Source: DATLGB01 sp038258425
GTDB lineage: Bacteria > Actinomycetota > Thermoleophilia > Solirubrobacterales > Solirubrobacteraceae
Length of the DNA: 64,000 bases
Direction of reading: 5' to 3'
Assembly (NCBI GenBank): GCA_038258425.1
Contig: JBBSPV010000004.1
Location: 74,629 to 138,628, forward strand
The notes under the pieces were generated by a model. It saw nothing but the letters and a program-made list of their open reading frames with translations. It ran no database searches and was not told the origin of the DNA. Of this stretch, positions 44,847 to 52,119 are shown one piece after another. Within the stretch, counting starts at the first letter, position 1. Each line of letters starts with the position of its first letter. Both the position numbers and the translations under genes were made by a program.

Positions 44847-45458
44847 CTATTCGTTGGGGTGGGTCTGCCGCCACAGGGCGCGGGCGATGCCGACGGCCAG
44901 GCGGGCGTCGCCCCGGCCCTCGGCGTCCTGGACGACGTGCTGGGCGACCGTGCGCTCGACGCCCCAGGCCATCCAGGAGGCGGTGATCGCCCAGTCCAGG
45001 TCGGCGTCCGGCTGCGCCCGGCGCAGGCGGTCGGCGAGCCGGCCGGCGAAGCCCTCGACCCGCGCGCGCCAGTACGTGGCGACCTCGCGGTCGTAGGCGG
45101 CGACCTCGTTGAAGGCGATCAGCAGGCGGCGGTGGTCGCGGAAGCCGCTGACCATGTCGGCCATCGTCGCCTCCAGGGCGGCGAGGTCCTCGCCGCCCTG
45201 GCGGACCCAGGCGTTGAGCGAGCCGAAGACCTCATCCGTGGCCGAGTCGGCGATCCGCAGCAGCAGGTCCGTCTTGTCCGAGAAGTGGACGTAGAACGTC
45301 GAGCGCGCGATGTCGGCCTCGTCCGCGATGCGTCCGACGCCGAGCGCCGTGTAGCTCTCCCCCTGCTCGAGCAGGCGCTCCACGGCCTCGAACACGCGAG
45401 CCTCGACGGCCTCGCGGCGCTCGCGCCCGGTGGCGCTCCGGCGGGTCACCGACGGCAC
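44847..45458 (-). CDS. TetR-family regulator, probable regulator of fadAB
   Basis: The product has 203 residues. The DNA-binding helices read YTALGVGRIADEADIARSTF followed by YVHFSDKTDLLLRIAD. The C-terminal domain is helical without a recognisable ligand motif. Three in-frame GTGs (45479, 45458, 45449) are possible; I chose 45458 because TAGGCT ends eight bases upstream. The gene lies directly upstream of fadA on the same strand, in the FadR-like position of Actinobacteria, but fatty-acid control is inferred only from context. Confidence 0.78.
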   Translation of the reverse strand: MPSVTRRSATGRERREAVEARVFEAVERLLEQGESYTALGVGRIADEADIARSTFYVHFSDKTDLLLRIADSATDEVFGSLNAWVRQGGEDLAALEATMADMVSGFRDHRRLLIAFNEVAAYDREVATYWRARVEGFAGRLADRLRRAQPDADLDWAITASWMAWGVERTVAQHVVQDAEGRGDARLAVGIARALWRQTHPNE

Positions 45459-45528
45459 GCGAGCGAAGCCTACCGGCACGGCGTCGGACGCCGTGTCCGG
45501 CTTGACGACGTGTGAGCGGTGCGCTACC

Positions 45529-45544
45529 ACTGGTATAGACCACT
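45529..45544. promoter_or_regulatory. DasR/NagR-type operator (dre) over a -10 element
   Basis: ACTGGTATAGACCACT matches the DasR/NagR consensus ACTGGTCTAGACCAGT at 14 of 16 positions. The core TGGTATAGACCA is the typical GntR/HutC half-site pair. Inside it, TGGTATAGA has the form of an extended -10 (TGnTATAnT-like), so a bound repressor would block RNA polymerase. It precedes by ~22 bp the start of the sugar-binding lipoprotein gene, whose operon encodes a DasR-like regulator. That gene has GGGGGAGA as Shine-Dalgarno. Confidence 0.75.
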
Positions 45545-45565
45545 TGACGCCGTCGGGGGAGAACC

Positions 45566-46687
45566 ATGCGCAGGACGTACACGCACGCACGAGCGCTCGT
45601 CGCCGGGCTCACGACCGTCGCGCTCGCCGGCGCGGCAGCCGGCTGCGGCGGCTCGGACTCCGGCGGGTCGTCCGGCTCGTCGGGCGGCAAGGGCGGCAAG
45701 ATCGCCCTCCTGCTGCCGGAGAGCAAGACCGCCCGCTACGAGTCCCAGGACAAGCCGCGCTTCATCAAGCGCGTCAAGCAGCTGTGTCCCACGTGCGAGG
45801 TCATCTACGCCAACGCCGACCAGGACGCGGCCAAGCAGCAGTCGCAGGCCGACTCGGCGCTGGCGCAGGGTGCCAAGGTCATGGTCGTCGACGCCGTCGA
45901 CGTCGACGCGGCCGGCTCGATCGCCCAGAAGGCCAAGACCCAGGGCGTCCCCGTCGTCTCCTACGGGCGGCTGATCGCCAAGGCGCCGCTGGACTACTAC
46001 GTGTCGATCGACCCGTACCAGGTCGGCCAGCAGCAGGCCAAGGCGCTGCTGGCGGCCCAGAAGAAGCGCGGCACCGCCAAGCCGCGAATCGTGATGATCA
46101 ACGGCTCGCCGACGGACTCCAACGCCGGGCCGTACAAGAAGGGCGCCGAGGACGTCTTCAAGGCCGCCGGCGCGCCGATCGTGAAGTCCTACGACACGCC
46201 GGACTGGAGCCCGGACAAGGCCCGGTCGGAGATGCAGGGCGCCGAGAGCGCGCTCGGCAAGGACGGCTTCGACGCGGTCTACGCCGCCAACGACGGGATG
46301 GCCGGCGGCGTCATCTCGGCGCTCAAGAGCCAGGGCGTCGACCCTGGGCCGAAGACCATCACGGGCCAGGACGCCGAGGTCACCGGGCTGCAGCAGATCG
46401 TCGCCGGCAACCAGCTCATGACGGTCTACCAGCCGATCCCGAAGCTCGCGGCCGTGTCGGCGGAGATCGCGGTGCCACTCGCCCAGGGCAAGAAGCCGCC
46501 GGCTGATCTCACGCCGAAGGAGGTCGACAACGGGGGCGGCAAGGTGAAGTCCGCGCTGCTGCCGACGATCGCCATCGACGAGAAGAACATGGACAGCGTG
46601 ATCTTCAAGGACGGATTCGCGACGGCCAAGCAGGTCTGCTCGAAGAACTACGCGAAGGCGTGCAAGCAGGCGGGGCTGCTCAAGTGA
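45566..46687 (+). CDS. Sugar ABC transporter substrate-binding lipoprotein
   Basis: The product has 373 residues. The signal peptide ends in a lipobox (GAAAGC) followed by a Gly/Ser linker. The mature part is a type I periplasmic-binding fold of the XylF/RbsB kind: QQSQADSALAQGAKVMVVDA, DAVYAANDGMAGGVISALKS and TITGQDAEVTGLQQIVAGNQ. It should capture a sugar, by context an amino sugar, at the outer membrane face of the cytoplasmic membrane. No permease or ATPase gene is nearby, so its transporter is encoded elsewhere or shared. It is the first gene of a tight three-gene operon under a DasR-type operator. Confidence 0.88.
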   Translation: MRRTYTHARALVAGLTTVALAGAAAGCGGSDSGGSSGSSGGKGGKIALLLPESKTARYESQDKPRFIKRVKQLCPTCEVIYANADQDAAKQQSQADSALAQGAKVMVVDAVDVDAAGSIAQKAKTQGVPVVSYGRLIAKAPLDYYVSIDPYQVGQQQAKALLAAQKKRGTAKPRIVMINGSPTDSNAGPYKKGAEDVFKAAGAPIVKSYDTPDWSPDKARSEMQGAESALGKDGFDAVYAANDGMAGGVISALKSQGVDPGPKTITGQDAEVTGLQQIVAGNQLMTVYQPIPKLAAVSAEIAVPLAQGKKPPADLTPKEVDNGGGKVKSALLPTIAIDEKNMDSVIFKDGFATAKQVCSKNYAKACKQAGLLK

Positions 46688-47721
46688 CCGAGGCGCCCAC
46701 GGCCGGCGGCCGCATGGCCGCGGAGATGGCCGAGCAGCCGGGCGTGCTGGCGACCCTCGCGGCCCGCCGGGACGAGCAGGTGGCGGGGCTGCGGGCCGTG
46801 ACGGGCGTCGCGCCGACGGGCATCGTGCTCGTCGCGCGCGGCTCTTCCGACCACGCCGCGGTCTTCGGGCGCTACGTGCTCGAGCTCGTGACGGGGCGCC
46901 CGGTGGCGCTCGCGGCGCCGAGCCTGCTCACCCGCTACGGCGTGCGCGGGGAGCTCGACGGGTGGCTCGCGGTGGGGGTCAGCCAGTCCGGGCGCACGCC
47001 GGAGATCGTCACCGTGCTCGAGGCACTCGGCGCGCAGGGCGCCCGGACGGTCGCCATCACCAACGACGAGTCCGCGCCCCTGGCCGGCGCAGCGGACGCG
47101 ACCGTCGCCACGGCGGCGGGGACCGAGGCGGCGGTGCCGGCCACGAAGACCTTCACCGCGCAGGTCGCGGCCTTCGCGCTGCTGGCCGAGGCGCTCGGCG
47201 ACGTGCCGTGGTCGGCGGCCGACTGGGACGCGCTGCCCGACGCCGTGGCGGACGTCCTCGCCGACCCGGCGCCGTCGCGGCGGGCGGCGGAGCGGATCGG
47301 CGACGCGCCGGCGATGGCCGTGGTCGCCCGCGGCCTGCTCCTGGCCGGCGCCCTGGAGGCGGCGCTCAAGCTGGAGGAGATCAGCGGCATCGTGGCCACG
47401 GGCGCGTCCACGGCCGACTTCCGGCACGGCCCGGTCGCCGTGGTGGGGGAGGGGTTCCCGGTGCTCGCGCTGTCCGCGGCCGGCCCGACGGCGGCCGACG
47501 TGGAGGAGCTCGTCACCGACCTGCGCGTCCGCGGCGGCGACGTCCAGCTCGCCGCGACCGACCTCGCCGCCGACCTGCCGGTGGACCCGGCGCTCCCGGA
47601 GGGGCTCGCGGTCATCCCGCTCGTCGTCCGCGCCCAGCAGGTCGCCCGCGAGCTCGGGCTGCTGCGCGGGATCGATCCCGACGCGCCGCTCGGCCTCTCC
47701 AAGGTCACGGTCACCCACTGA
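46684..47721 (+). CDS. Tandem SIS-domain protein, glucosamine-6-phosphate deaminase-like (NagB-II)
   Basis: The product has 345 residues with two SIS domains in the arrangement of the isomerase half of GlmS. VLVARGSSDHAAVFGRYVLE, GVSQSGRTPEIVTVL, ATKTFTAQVAAFALLAEAL and LEAALKLEEISGIVATGAS then FRHGPVA give the sugar-phosphate site. No glutaminase domain is present, so the family is AgaS/NagB-II, which deaminates or isomerises glucosamine-6-phosphate to fructose-6-phosphate. The GTG start overlaps the stop of the binding-protein gene, and the GntR gene begins after one base. Confidence 0.85.
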   Translation: MTEAPTAGGRMAAEMAEQPGVLATLAARRDEQVAGLRAVTGVAPTGIVLVARGSSDHAAVFGRYVLELVTGRPVALAAPSLLTRYGVRGELDGWLAVGVSQSGRTPEIVTVLEALGAQGARTVAITNDESAPLAGAADATVATAAGTEAAVPATKTFTAQVAAFALLAEALGDVPWSAADWDALPDAVADVLADPAPSRRAAERIGDAPAMAVVARGLLLAGALEAALKLEEISGIVATGASTADFRHGPVAVVGEGFPVLALSAAGPTAADVEELVTDLRVRGGDVQLAATDLAADLPVDPALPEGLAVIPLVVRAQQVARELGLLRGIDPDAPLGLSKVTVTH

Positions 47722-47722
47722 C

Positions 47723-48448
47723 GTGTCCGTGCTGCCCGACCGCCTCGCGGACGGCGCCCGCAAGGGCGGCCAGCTGCGCGAGATCCTCGCCGGGCTGATC
47801 GCGACGCTCGAGCCGGGCGCGGCCATGCCCTCGGAGCGGATGCTCGCCGAGCGCTACGCCGTGGCGCGGGGCACCGTGCGCTCGGAGATCGACCGGCTCG
47901 CGGCCGAGGGGGCCGTCGAGCGGGTGCAGGGCCGCGGGACCTTCGTCGCCCCGCCGCGCGTCGCCCAGGCCCAGACGCTGAGCTCGTTCAGCGAGGACAT
48001 GCGCGCCCGCGGCCACCAGCCGGGCTCGACCGTCCTGCGCCACGAGGTCGTGCCCGCCGGCGAGGACGTGGCCCGCCGGCTCGGCCTGCAAGCCGGGGAG
48101 CCGGTCCTGCGCGTGCAGCGCCTGCGGACGGCCGACGGCCGGCCCATGGCGCTCGAGGAGGCGTTCTTGCCGGCCGGCCGCTTCCCCGGCCTCGAGGCCG
48201 ACGCGCTCGCCGCGGGGTCGCTCTTCGAGCGGCTCGAGCGGGAGGGGGTGAGGTTGCACGGCGCGCGCCAGCGGGTCGTGGCGGTCGTGGTGGTCGGCGC
48301 TCAGGCCCGCCTGTTGGGGGTCGAGCCCGGCACGCCCGGCCTGCGCTTCGACACCGACGTCGTCGACGAGGCGCTGGCGCCGGTGACGACCGCGACGACG
48401 CTGTACCGCGGCGACCGCTACGCGATCGAGATCGACCAGCGCCGCTGA
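47723..48448 (+). CDS. GntR/HutC-family regulator, DasR/NagR-like
   Basis: The product has 242 residues. The winged helix reads PGAAMPSERMLAERYAVARG followed by TVRSEIDRLAAEGAVERVQG RGTFV. The UTRA effector domain follows with LSSFSEDMRARGHQPGSTVL and MALEEAFLPAGRFPGL. This is the DasR/NagR/YvoA type, which binds phosphorylated amino sugars (GlcN-6-P or GlcNAc-6-P) and releases a TGGTCTAGACCA-like site. The matching site at 45529-45544 makes autoregulation of this operon likely. After the stop, CCAGAC and GTCTGG (48465-48485) form an inverted repeat that may be a terminator. Confidence 0.87.
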   Translation: MSVLPDRLADGARKGGQLREILAGLIATLEPGAAMPSERMLAERYAVARGTVRSEIDRLAAEGAVERVQGRGTFVAPPRVAQAQTLSSFSEDMRARGHQPGSTVLRHEVVPAGEDVARRLGLQAGEPVLRVQRLRTADGRPMALEEAFLPAGRFPGLEADALAAGSLFERLEREGVRLHGARQRVVAVVVVGAQARLLGVEPGTPGLRFDTDVVDEALAPVTTATTLYRGDRYAIEIDQRR

Positions 48449-48531
48449 GTGGCCGCGTCCGCGTCCAGACCGTCCGGATGTCTGGAGATCGCGGTGGAGC
48501 GTCGGAGGCCGGCGCGTCCGGCTGCACGCGC

Positions 48532-48560
48532 TTGTGCCGGTCGTTATCGGGAGCTACCGT
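48532..48560 (+). promoter_or_regulatory. Candidate promoter for the secreted protein gene at 48622
   Basis: TTGTGC (48532-48537) and TACCGT (48555-48560) are separated by 17 bases, a standard -35/-10 arrangement. This predicts a 5' leader of ~55 bases. The gene itself has AGGAAAAG just before its ATG, so unlike many genes here it is not leaderless. This is pattern evidence only. Confidence 0.35.
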
Positions 48561-48621
48561 CGCCCGGCTCGGTGGTGGCGCTTTGCCGCTCTGCTGCGAA
48601 TCCACGGATCAGGAAAAGACC

Positions 48622-49935
48622 ATGCTCAGACCACGGACCGCGCGGAGCGCGTCGATAGCCCTTGGCGCTGTCGCGTGCCTCCTGATCTCGGCTGTCCCCG
48701 CCAACGCCCAGGCTGGTGGCGGACCCACCACCGCCCCGGACCTACTGAGCGTCGGGAACTTCAGGGCCGGACCGCCCGCCGGAGGCACCCGGACCACCCT
48801 CGTCGACTTCACCTTCGACCAGCCGGCGTACGTCAAGGGCGGAGACACGTCGAACTTCGGCCTCGTGCCGCGCAACGCCGGCGATGCCCTCGGGGGCAGC
48901 TCCAACGTCAAGCCGCCCAACGACGTTGCGGGTGATGCCGTCGTCACCGTTCCGTTTCCCGGCTCGCTCGACCCGGCGTCCTTCGCCCGGGGCTTCGTGG
49001 ACACCGGGGTCGTGACCTCGCGCAGCCAGGGCGCCACGTCCGCCCAGCCGTACAACGTCAACCAGTCCGAGCCGATCGCACCGCGGACGACGACCGCCAA
49101 CCCGGACCTCGTCTCGGTACGGCGGGACGGCAACTCGCTGATCTACGTCTTCGACGAGAAGCTCACGAACGACGACCTCGTGCAGAACACGAGCGGGCTG
49201 CGCATCTACTTCGGCTCCACCAGTCAGGCGAGCACGATCCGCCAGGCCGGCGCCCTGCGCGTCCAGGAGGTCACCCCGAAGTCGCTGCGGGCGATCTTCG
49301 GCAGTGACCTGCCCGAGGGCAACACGCTCGACGACGCCGTCGGCGCGTTCGTGCAGCAGGGCACGGTCCAGGCGGCCAAGGGCAGCCGAGGGGGCAACGA
49401 CGGCAAGAACGCCTTCGACGAGCTTGTCTTCTCCTCGCCCGGGCAGGGCACCGGCGGCGGCGGTAGCGGCGGCAGTGGCGGGAACGGCGGCGGCGGCAAC
49501 GGCAGCGGCGGCGGCGGGAACGGCGGCGGCGGCAACGGCGGCGGCGGCGGCGGGAGCGGGGGCGGCGGCGGGAACGGCGGCGGCGGGGGTGCCGGCGGCA
49601 AGTCCGTGACGGACGTCTGCGCGGCGACGCGGGTCTTCACGAGCCGCTCGACGGTCGCCCGCTATGGCACCCGGCGCACGGTGCGCCGGCCGTTCCGCGT
49701 CGAGGTCCGCGGCAAGCAGCTGCGGGCCGTGACGTTCCGCCTCGACGGCCGGCGTCTGGGGACCGACCGGCGCGCGCGGTTCATCCAGCGCGTCGATCCG
49801 CGGCGGATCCGCAGTGGCGTCCACCGCCTGCGACTCCGGGCGCGCTTCGCGGGCTCGTGCGGTTCGCGAACCATCGCGCTGGACTTCCGGTCGAGGCGAG
49901 CGCGGGCCGCCGTGCGCCCGCGGTTCACCGGCTGA
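48622..49935 (+). CDS. Secreted protein with an unrecognised duplicated domain and Gly-rich linker
   Basis: The product has 437 residues. A signal peptide (ALGAVACLLISAVPANAQA) is followed by a ~230-residue domain (~35-265). Within it two halves share a pattern: PDLLSVG/PDLVSVR, FTFDQPAY/YVFDEKLT, SNFGLVP/SGLRIYF, VTVPFPGSL/LRAIFGSDLPEG and a closing FARGFVDTGVV/AVGAFVQQGTVQ. Homologous domains occur twice in the lipoprotein at 52120-53736. A ~50-residue linker almost entirely of Gly with Asn and Ser (coding 49447-49603) then leads to a basic C-terminal domain with two Cys. The fold is probably beta-rich, SwmB/Ig-like. It is surface-exposed; the function is unknown. Confidence 0.7.
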   Translation: MLRPRTARSASIALGAVACLLISAVPANAQAGGGPTTAPDLLSVGNFRAGPPAGGTRTTLVDFTFDQPAYVKGGDTSNFGLVPRNAGDALGGSSNVKPPNDVAGDAVVTVPFPGSLDPASFARGFVDTGVVTSRSQGATSAQPYNVNQSEPIAPRTTTANPDLVSVRRDGNSLIYVFDEKLTNDDLVQNTSGLRIYFGSTSQASTIRQAGALRVQEVTPKSLRAIFGSDLPEGNTLDDAVGAFVQQGTVQAAKGSRGGNDGKNAFDELVFSSPGQGTGGGGSGGSGGNGGGGNGSGGGGNGGGGNGGGGGGSGGGGGNGGGGGAGGKSVTDVCAATRVFTSRSTVARYGTRRTVRRPFRVEVRGKQLRAVTFRLDGRRLGTDRRARFIQRVDPRRIRSGVHRLRLRARFAGSCGSRTIALDFRSRRARAAVRPRFTG

Positions 49936-50024
49936 GCTCCCGGCCGGGCGGCGGGTTCGCCACCGCCGCCCGGCCGCTGAGGCATCCGCGAAGCTGCTGC
50001 CACGACGGGCGGGACGCCCCGGGG

Positions 50025-51416
50025 TCACTCGAGGTGTCGCAGTTGTGAGGGTGCGAGGCCTCCGCTGGAGCCGCCGTCGGACTCGTCGGCCACGTCACCG
50101 GCGTCCTGGTGTCCCGTCTGGCCCAGCAGCTCGATCTGATGGACGACCTCGCCCGTCGGCTCGCCTGCGGACTCGGCGGCGCGCTCGAGCTCGCGCATCC
50201 ACGTGATCACCTGCCGGGCGAGCTGTGGCTGCTCGCCGGCCACCATGATGGTGACCTGCTCGAACCCCATGGCCACGAGGTCGTCGAGGTCGGGAACGGC
50301 GGCGACGAGGACCGGGCGGTCGTCCTCGATCACCCGGATCTGCTCGCCGCCCCGGCAGTGCCTGACGAAGTCCATGAGGACGTTGACCAGCGCGCCAAGC
50401 GCCGTCTCAGCGGTGGCTGGATCGTTGAGGCTCGGGGAGAGCCCGCGCAGCGCCACGTCGGCCAGTGAGCGGATCGACAGCCCGACGTCTCCAGCCAGTG
50501 TGCGCTCGCCGCCGAAGCGGAAGACCTCCGAGTAGACGTCGAGGATCGCCTCGAGCTCGTCCCCGGGGTCGTCTTGGAGGTGAAGCTCGGCGATGGGCTG
50601 GCCCTCGAGCACGTACTCGCCGATCCGACCGACCTGCACGACAACGCCGGGCCGCAGGTCCGCGGCGTACATCAGCTGGTCCTCGTCGAGCTGCAGCAGG
50701 TAGCCGCCCTCGCGGGCGCGCAGGACCTTCGTAACGCCCTCGCGGCGCGCGCGGGCCACGCGCTCCTCCGCGGCCTGCTCGTCAGGTGCGGGACGTCCGA
50801 TCGTCTGCGGGTGGCAGGATCGCACGGCGCGGCGACTGTCGAGCGCGACGCATTCGATCACCCGGGCGGCCTGTAGGCGGCTGACCACCGAGCCCATGAA
50901 GATGACGAACAGCATCAGCGCCACGAGCCCCCACAGCACGGCGAACGCCGTGGAGGTCTCGGGCACGGCCGTGCTCTGCGCGGTCAGCTGGGTCATCAAC
51001 ATCAGGCAGTAGGCGAACAGCCCGACGAACTGCGCCATCGCCCACTGTCCGAGCCAGTCCTCGCGGAACGTCGTCACCGCGCGCGGACCGAGTTGGCCGG
51101 CCGCGAGCTGGACGGCCACCATGGTGATGGAGAAGGCCAGGCTCACCACGGAGACGGCCGCGCCGGCGATGGTCGTGAGCACCGTCCGGGCCGAACCGAG
51201 GTCGTTGAAGGCGAAGAGCGTGGGCGACAGCTCGTAGCCGTTGTCGAGGATCGGCACGACGATGCCGAGGACCGTGCCGATGACCATCATCAGTGCCGAC
51301 GGCAGCCAGAACGACCGGCGCCGAGCCTCGCGGCCGGCGCCGTGGCGGGCGCGCCGCAGGCGCCGCAGGCGTGCCGACCACGGGCGGGTGCCCTTGGCGG
51401 GCAGGTCGCCACTCAC
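50025..51416 (-). CDS. DUF2254 family membrane protein
   Basis: The product has 463 residues. Four hydrophobic segments lie in the first ~190 residues (FWLPSALMMVIGTVLGIVVP, TVLTTIAGAAVSVVSLAFSI with TMVAVQLAAGQLGPRAV, FVGLFAYCLMLMTQL and TAFAVLWGLVALMLFVIFMG). A large soluble C-terminal domain follows, with LSPSLNDPATAETALGALVN. This is the DUF2254 plan. No biochemical role is established that I know of. The start is a GTG at 51416. It is encoded opposite to the surrounding secreted-domain genes. Confidence 0.82.
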   Translation of the reverse strand: MSGDLPAKGTRPWSARLRRLRRARHGAGREARRRSFWLPSALMMVIGTVLGIVVPILDNGYELSPTLFAFNDLGSARTVLTTIAGAAVSVVSLAFSITMVAVQLAAGQLGPRAVTTFREDWLGQWAMAQFVGLFAYCLMLMTQLTAQSTAVPETSTAFAVLWGLVALMLFVIFMGSVVSRLQAARVIECVALDSRRAVRSCHPQTIGRPAPDEQAAEERVARARREGVTKVLRAREGGYLLQLDEDQLMYAADLRPGVVVQVGRIGEYVLEGQPIAELHLQDDPGDELEAILDVYSEVFRFGGERTLAGDVGLSIRSLADVALRGLSPSLNDPATAETALGALVNVLMDFVRHCRGGEQIRVIEDDRPVLVAAVPDLDDLVAMGFEQVTIMVAGEQPQLARQVITWMRELERAAESAGEPTGEVVHQIELLGQTGHQDAGDVADESDGGSSGGLAPSQLRHLE

Positions 51417-52119
51417 GCCGACGATTCCCCGGGCGGGTGCTTCGCGGAGCTGGCGGTGGCGGTGGCTGACATCACTGGACTCACGCGACAGGCACCTGCC
51501 TGCCTCTCTCGAGCCCGTGACTCTCACCCCACGAGACCCCCGACGCCGGGTGCGTCGGGCCGGGCGACGGATGCGCCCGCCGCCATGGTGACACACGGGG
51601 GCAAACAGGCCGAGGCGTCGAAGCTCGAGTCGACTGTCTGGTTTACCGGGGCGGTCTGAGGGGCAACCGGAGCTCGATTCGTTCCGCGTGGTGAGAGACG
51701 TGGGGCACTGCAGTTCGTCGCCGACGGCGGCGAGGCTTCGATGTCTCCAGCCCTCTCTCTCATCAGCTCGTTGCCTGTGGGCGACGACGCGCCGCGGTCG
51801 GACGCAGCACGTCGCGGTGCGGCCATCGCCGAGGATCGACACGAGCGGTCGTCGTGCCTGCTTGCGCCCGCTGCCCCACCTGACGCGCCTCGCCGGCGCG
51901 ACCGGCCGGGCGGCAGGTGCTGCCGTCGGCTGGACGGGACGCGACGTCCGTCGAGACGGCCGTCGGGTCGTGGGGAGAAGGGAGGCTCCCGGGGCCCCAG
52001 CCGGTTGGTTCGGCTGTCTCTCACTCCAGCCACCGGGAGCCTCCCCTGTCCTCGCACACCGCTCCGCAACGGTCGCCACGGTGCGGGGCTCGGCATGCGC
52101 CTCGTGCGTGGAGGGTGAT
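51417..52119. other. ~700-bp intergenic region without a gene
   Basis: This is the longest gap in the window. It lies between the divergent starts of the DUF2254 gene and the lipoprotein gene. Frames open through it give Arg/Ser/Pro-rich translations typical of non-coding DNA. It is a little less GC-rich than the genes and contains a strong inverted repeat (51980-52045). A long 5' leader RNA for the lipoprotein operon, or several regulatory sites, would fit here, but I recognise no known riboswitch. Confidence 0.6.
51980..52045. repeat. Long inverted repeat upstream of the lipoprotein operon
   Basis: GGGAGGCTCCCGG at 51980-51992 and its exact complement CCGGGAGCCTCCC at 52033-52045 flank a 40-base loop. 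Each arm is itself nearly palindromic (GGGAG-G-CTCCC), so a cruciform or alternative small hairpins can form. It ends 74 bp before the TTG start of the lipoprotein gene. It could be an attenuator, an RNA structure in the leader, or the ends of a small inserted element. Confidence 0.65.

Noticed and set aside
45502..45507. TTGACG as -35 of the amino-sugar operon
   Set aside because: At 17-18 bp spacing there is no TANNNT -10 (TACCAC only). The extended -10 TGGTATAGA at 45531-45539 is better placed, with no good -35.
51595..51660. GGGGGCAAACAGGCC followed by GGTTTACCGGGG, superficially like a GEMM (c-di-GMP) riboswitch
   Set aside because: The second conserved block (ACGCAAAGC) and the P2 stem are absent, and the element is ~500 bp from the next start codon. 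A covariance-model search would settle it.
51524..52096. 190-residue open frame on the minus strand in the large intergenic region
   Set aside because: Composition is Arg, Ser, Pro and Gly without hydrophobic pattern, there is no ribosome-binding site, and it crosses the inverted repeat. It looks like chance openness in GC-rich DNA.
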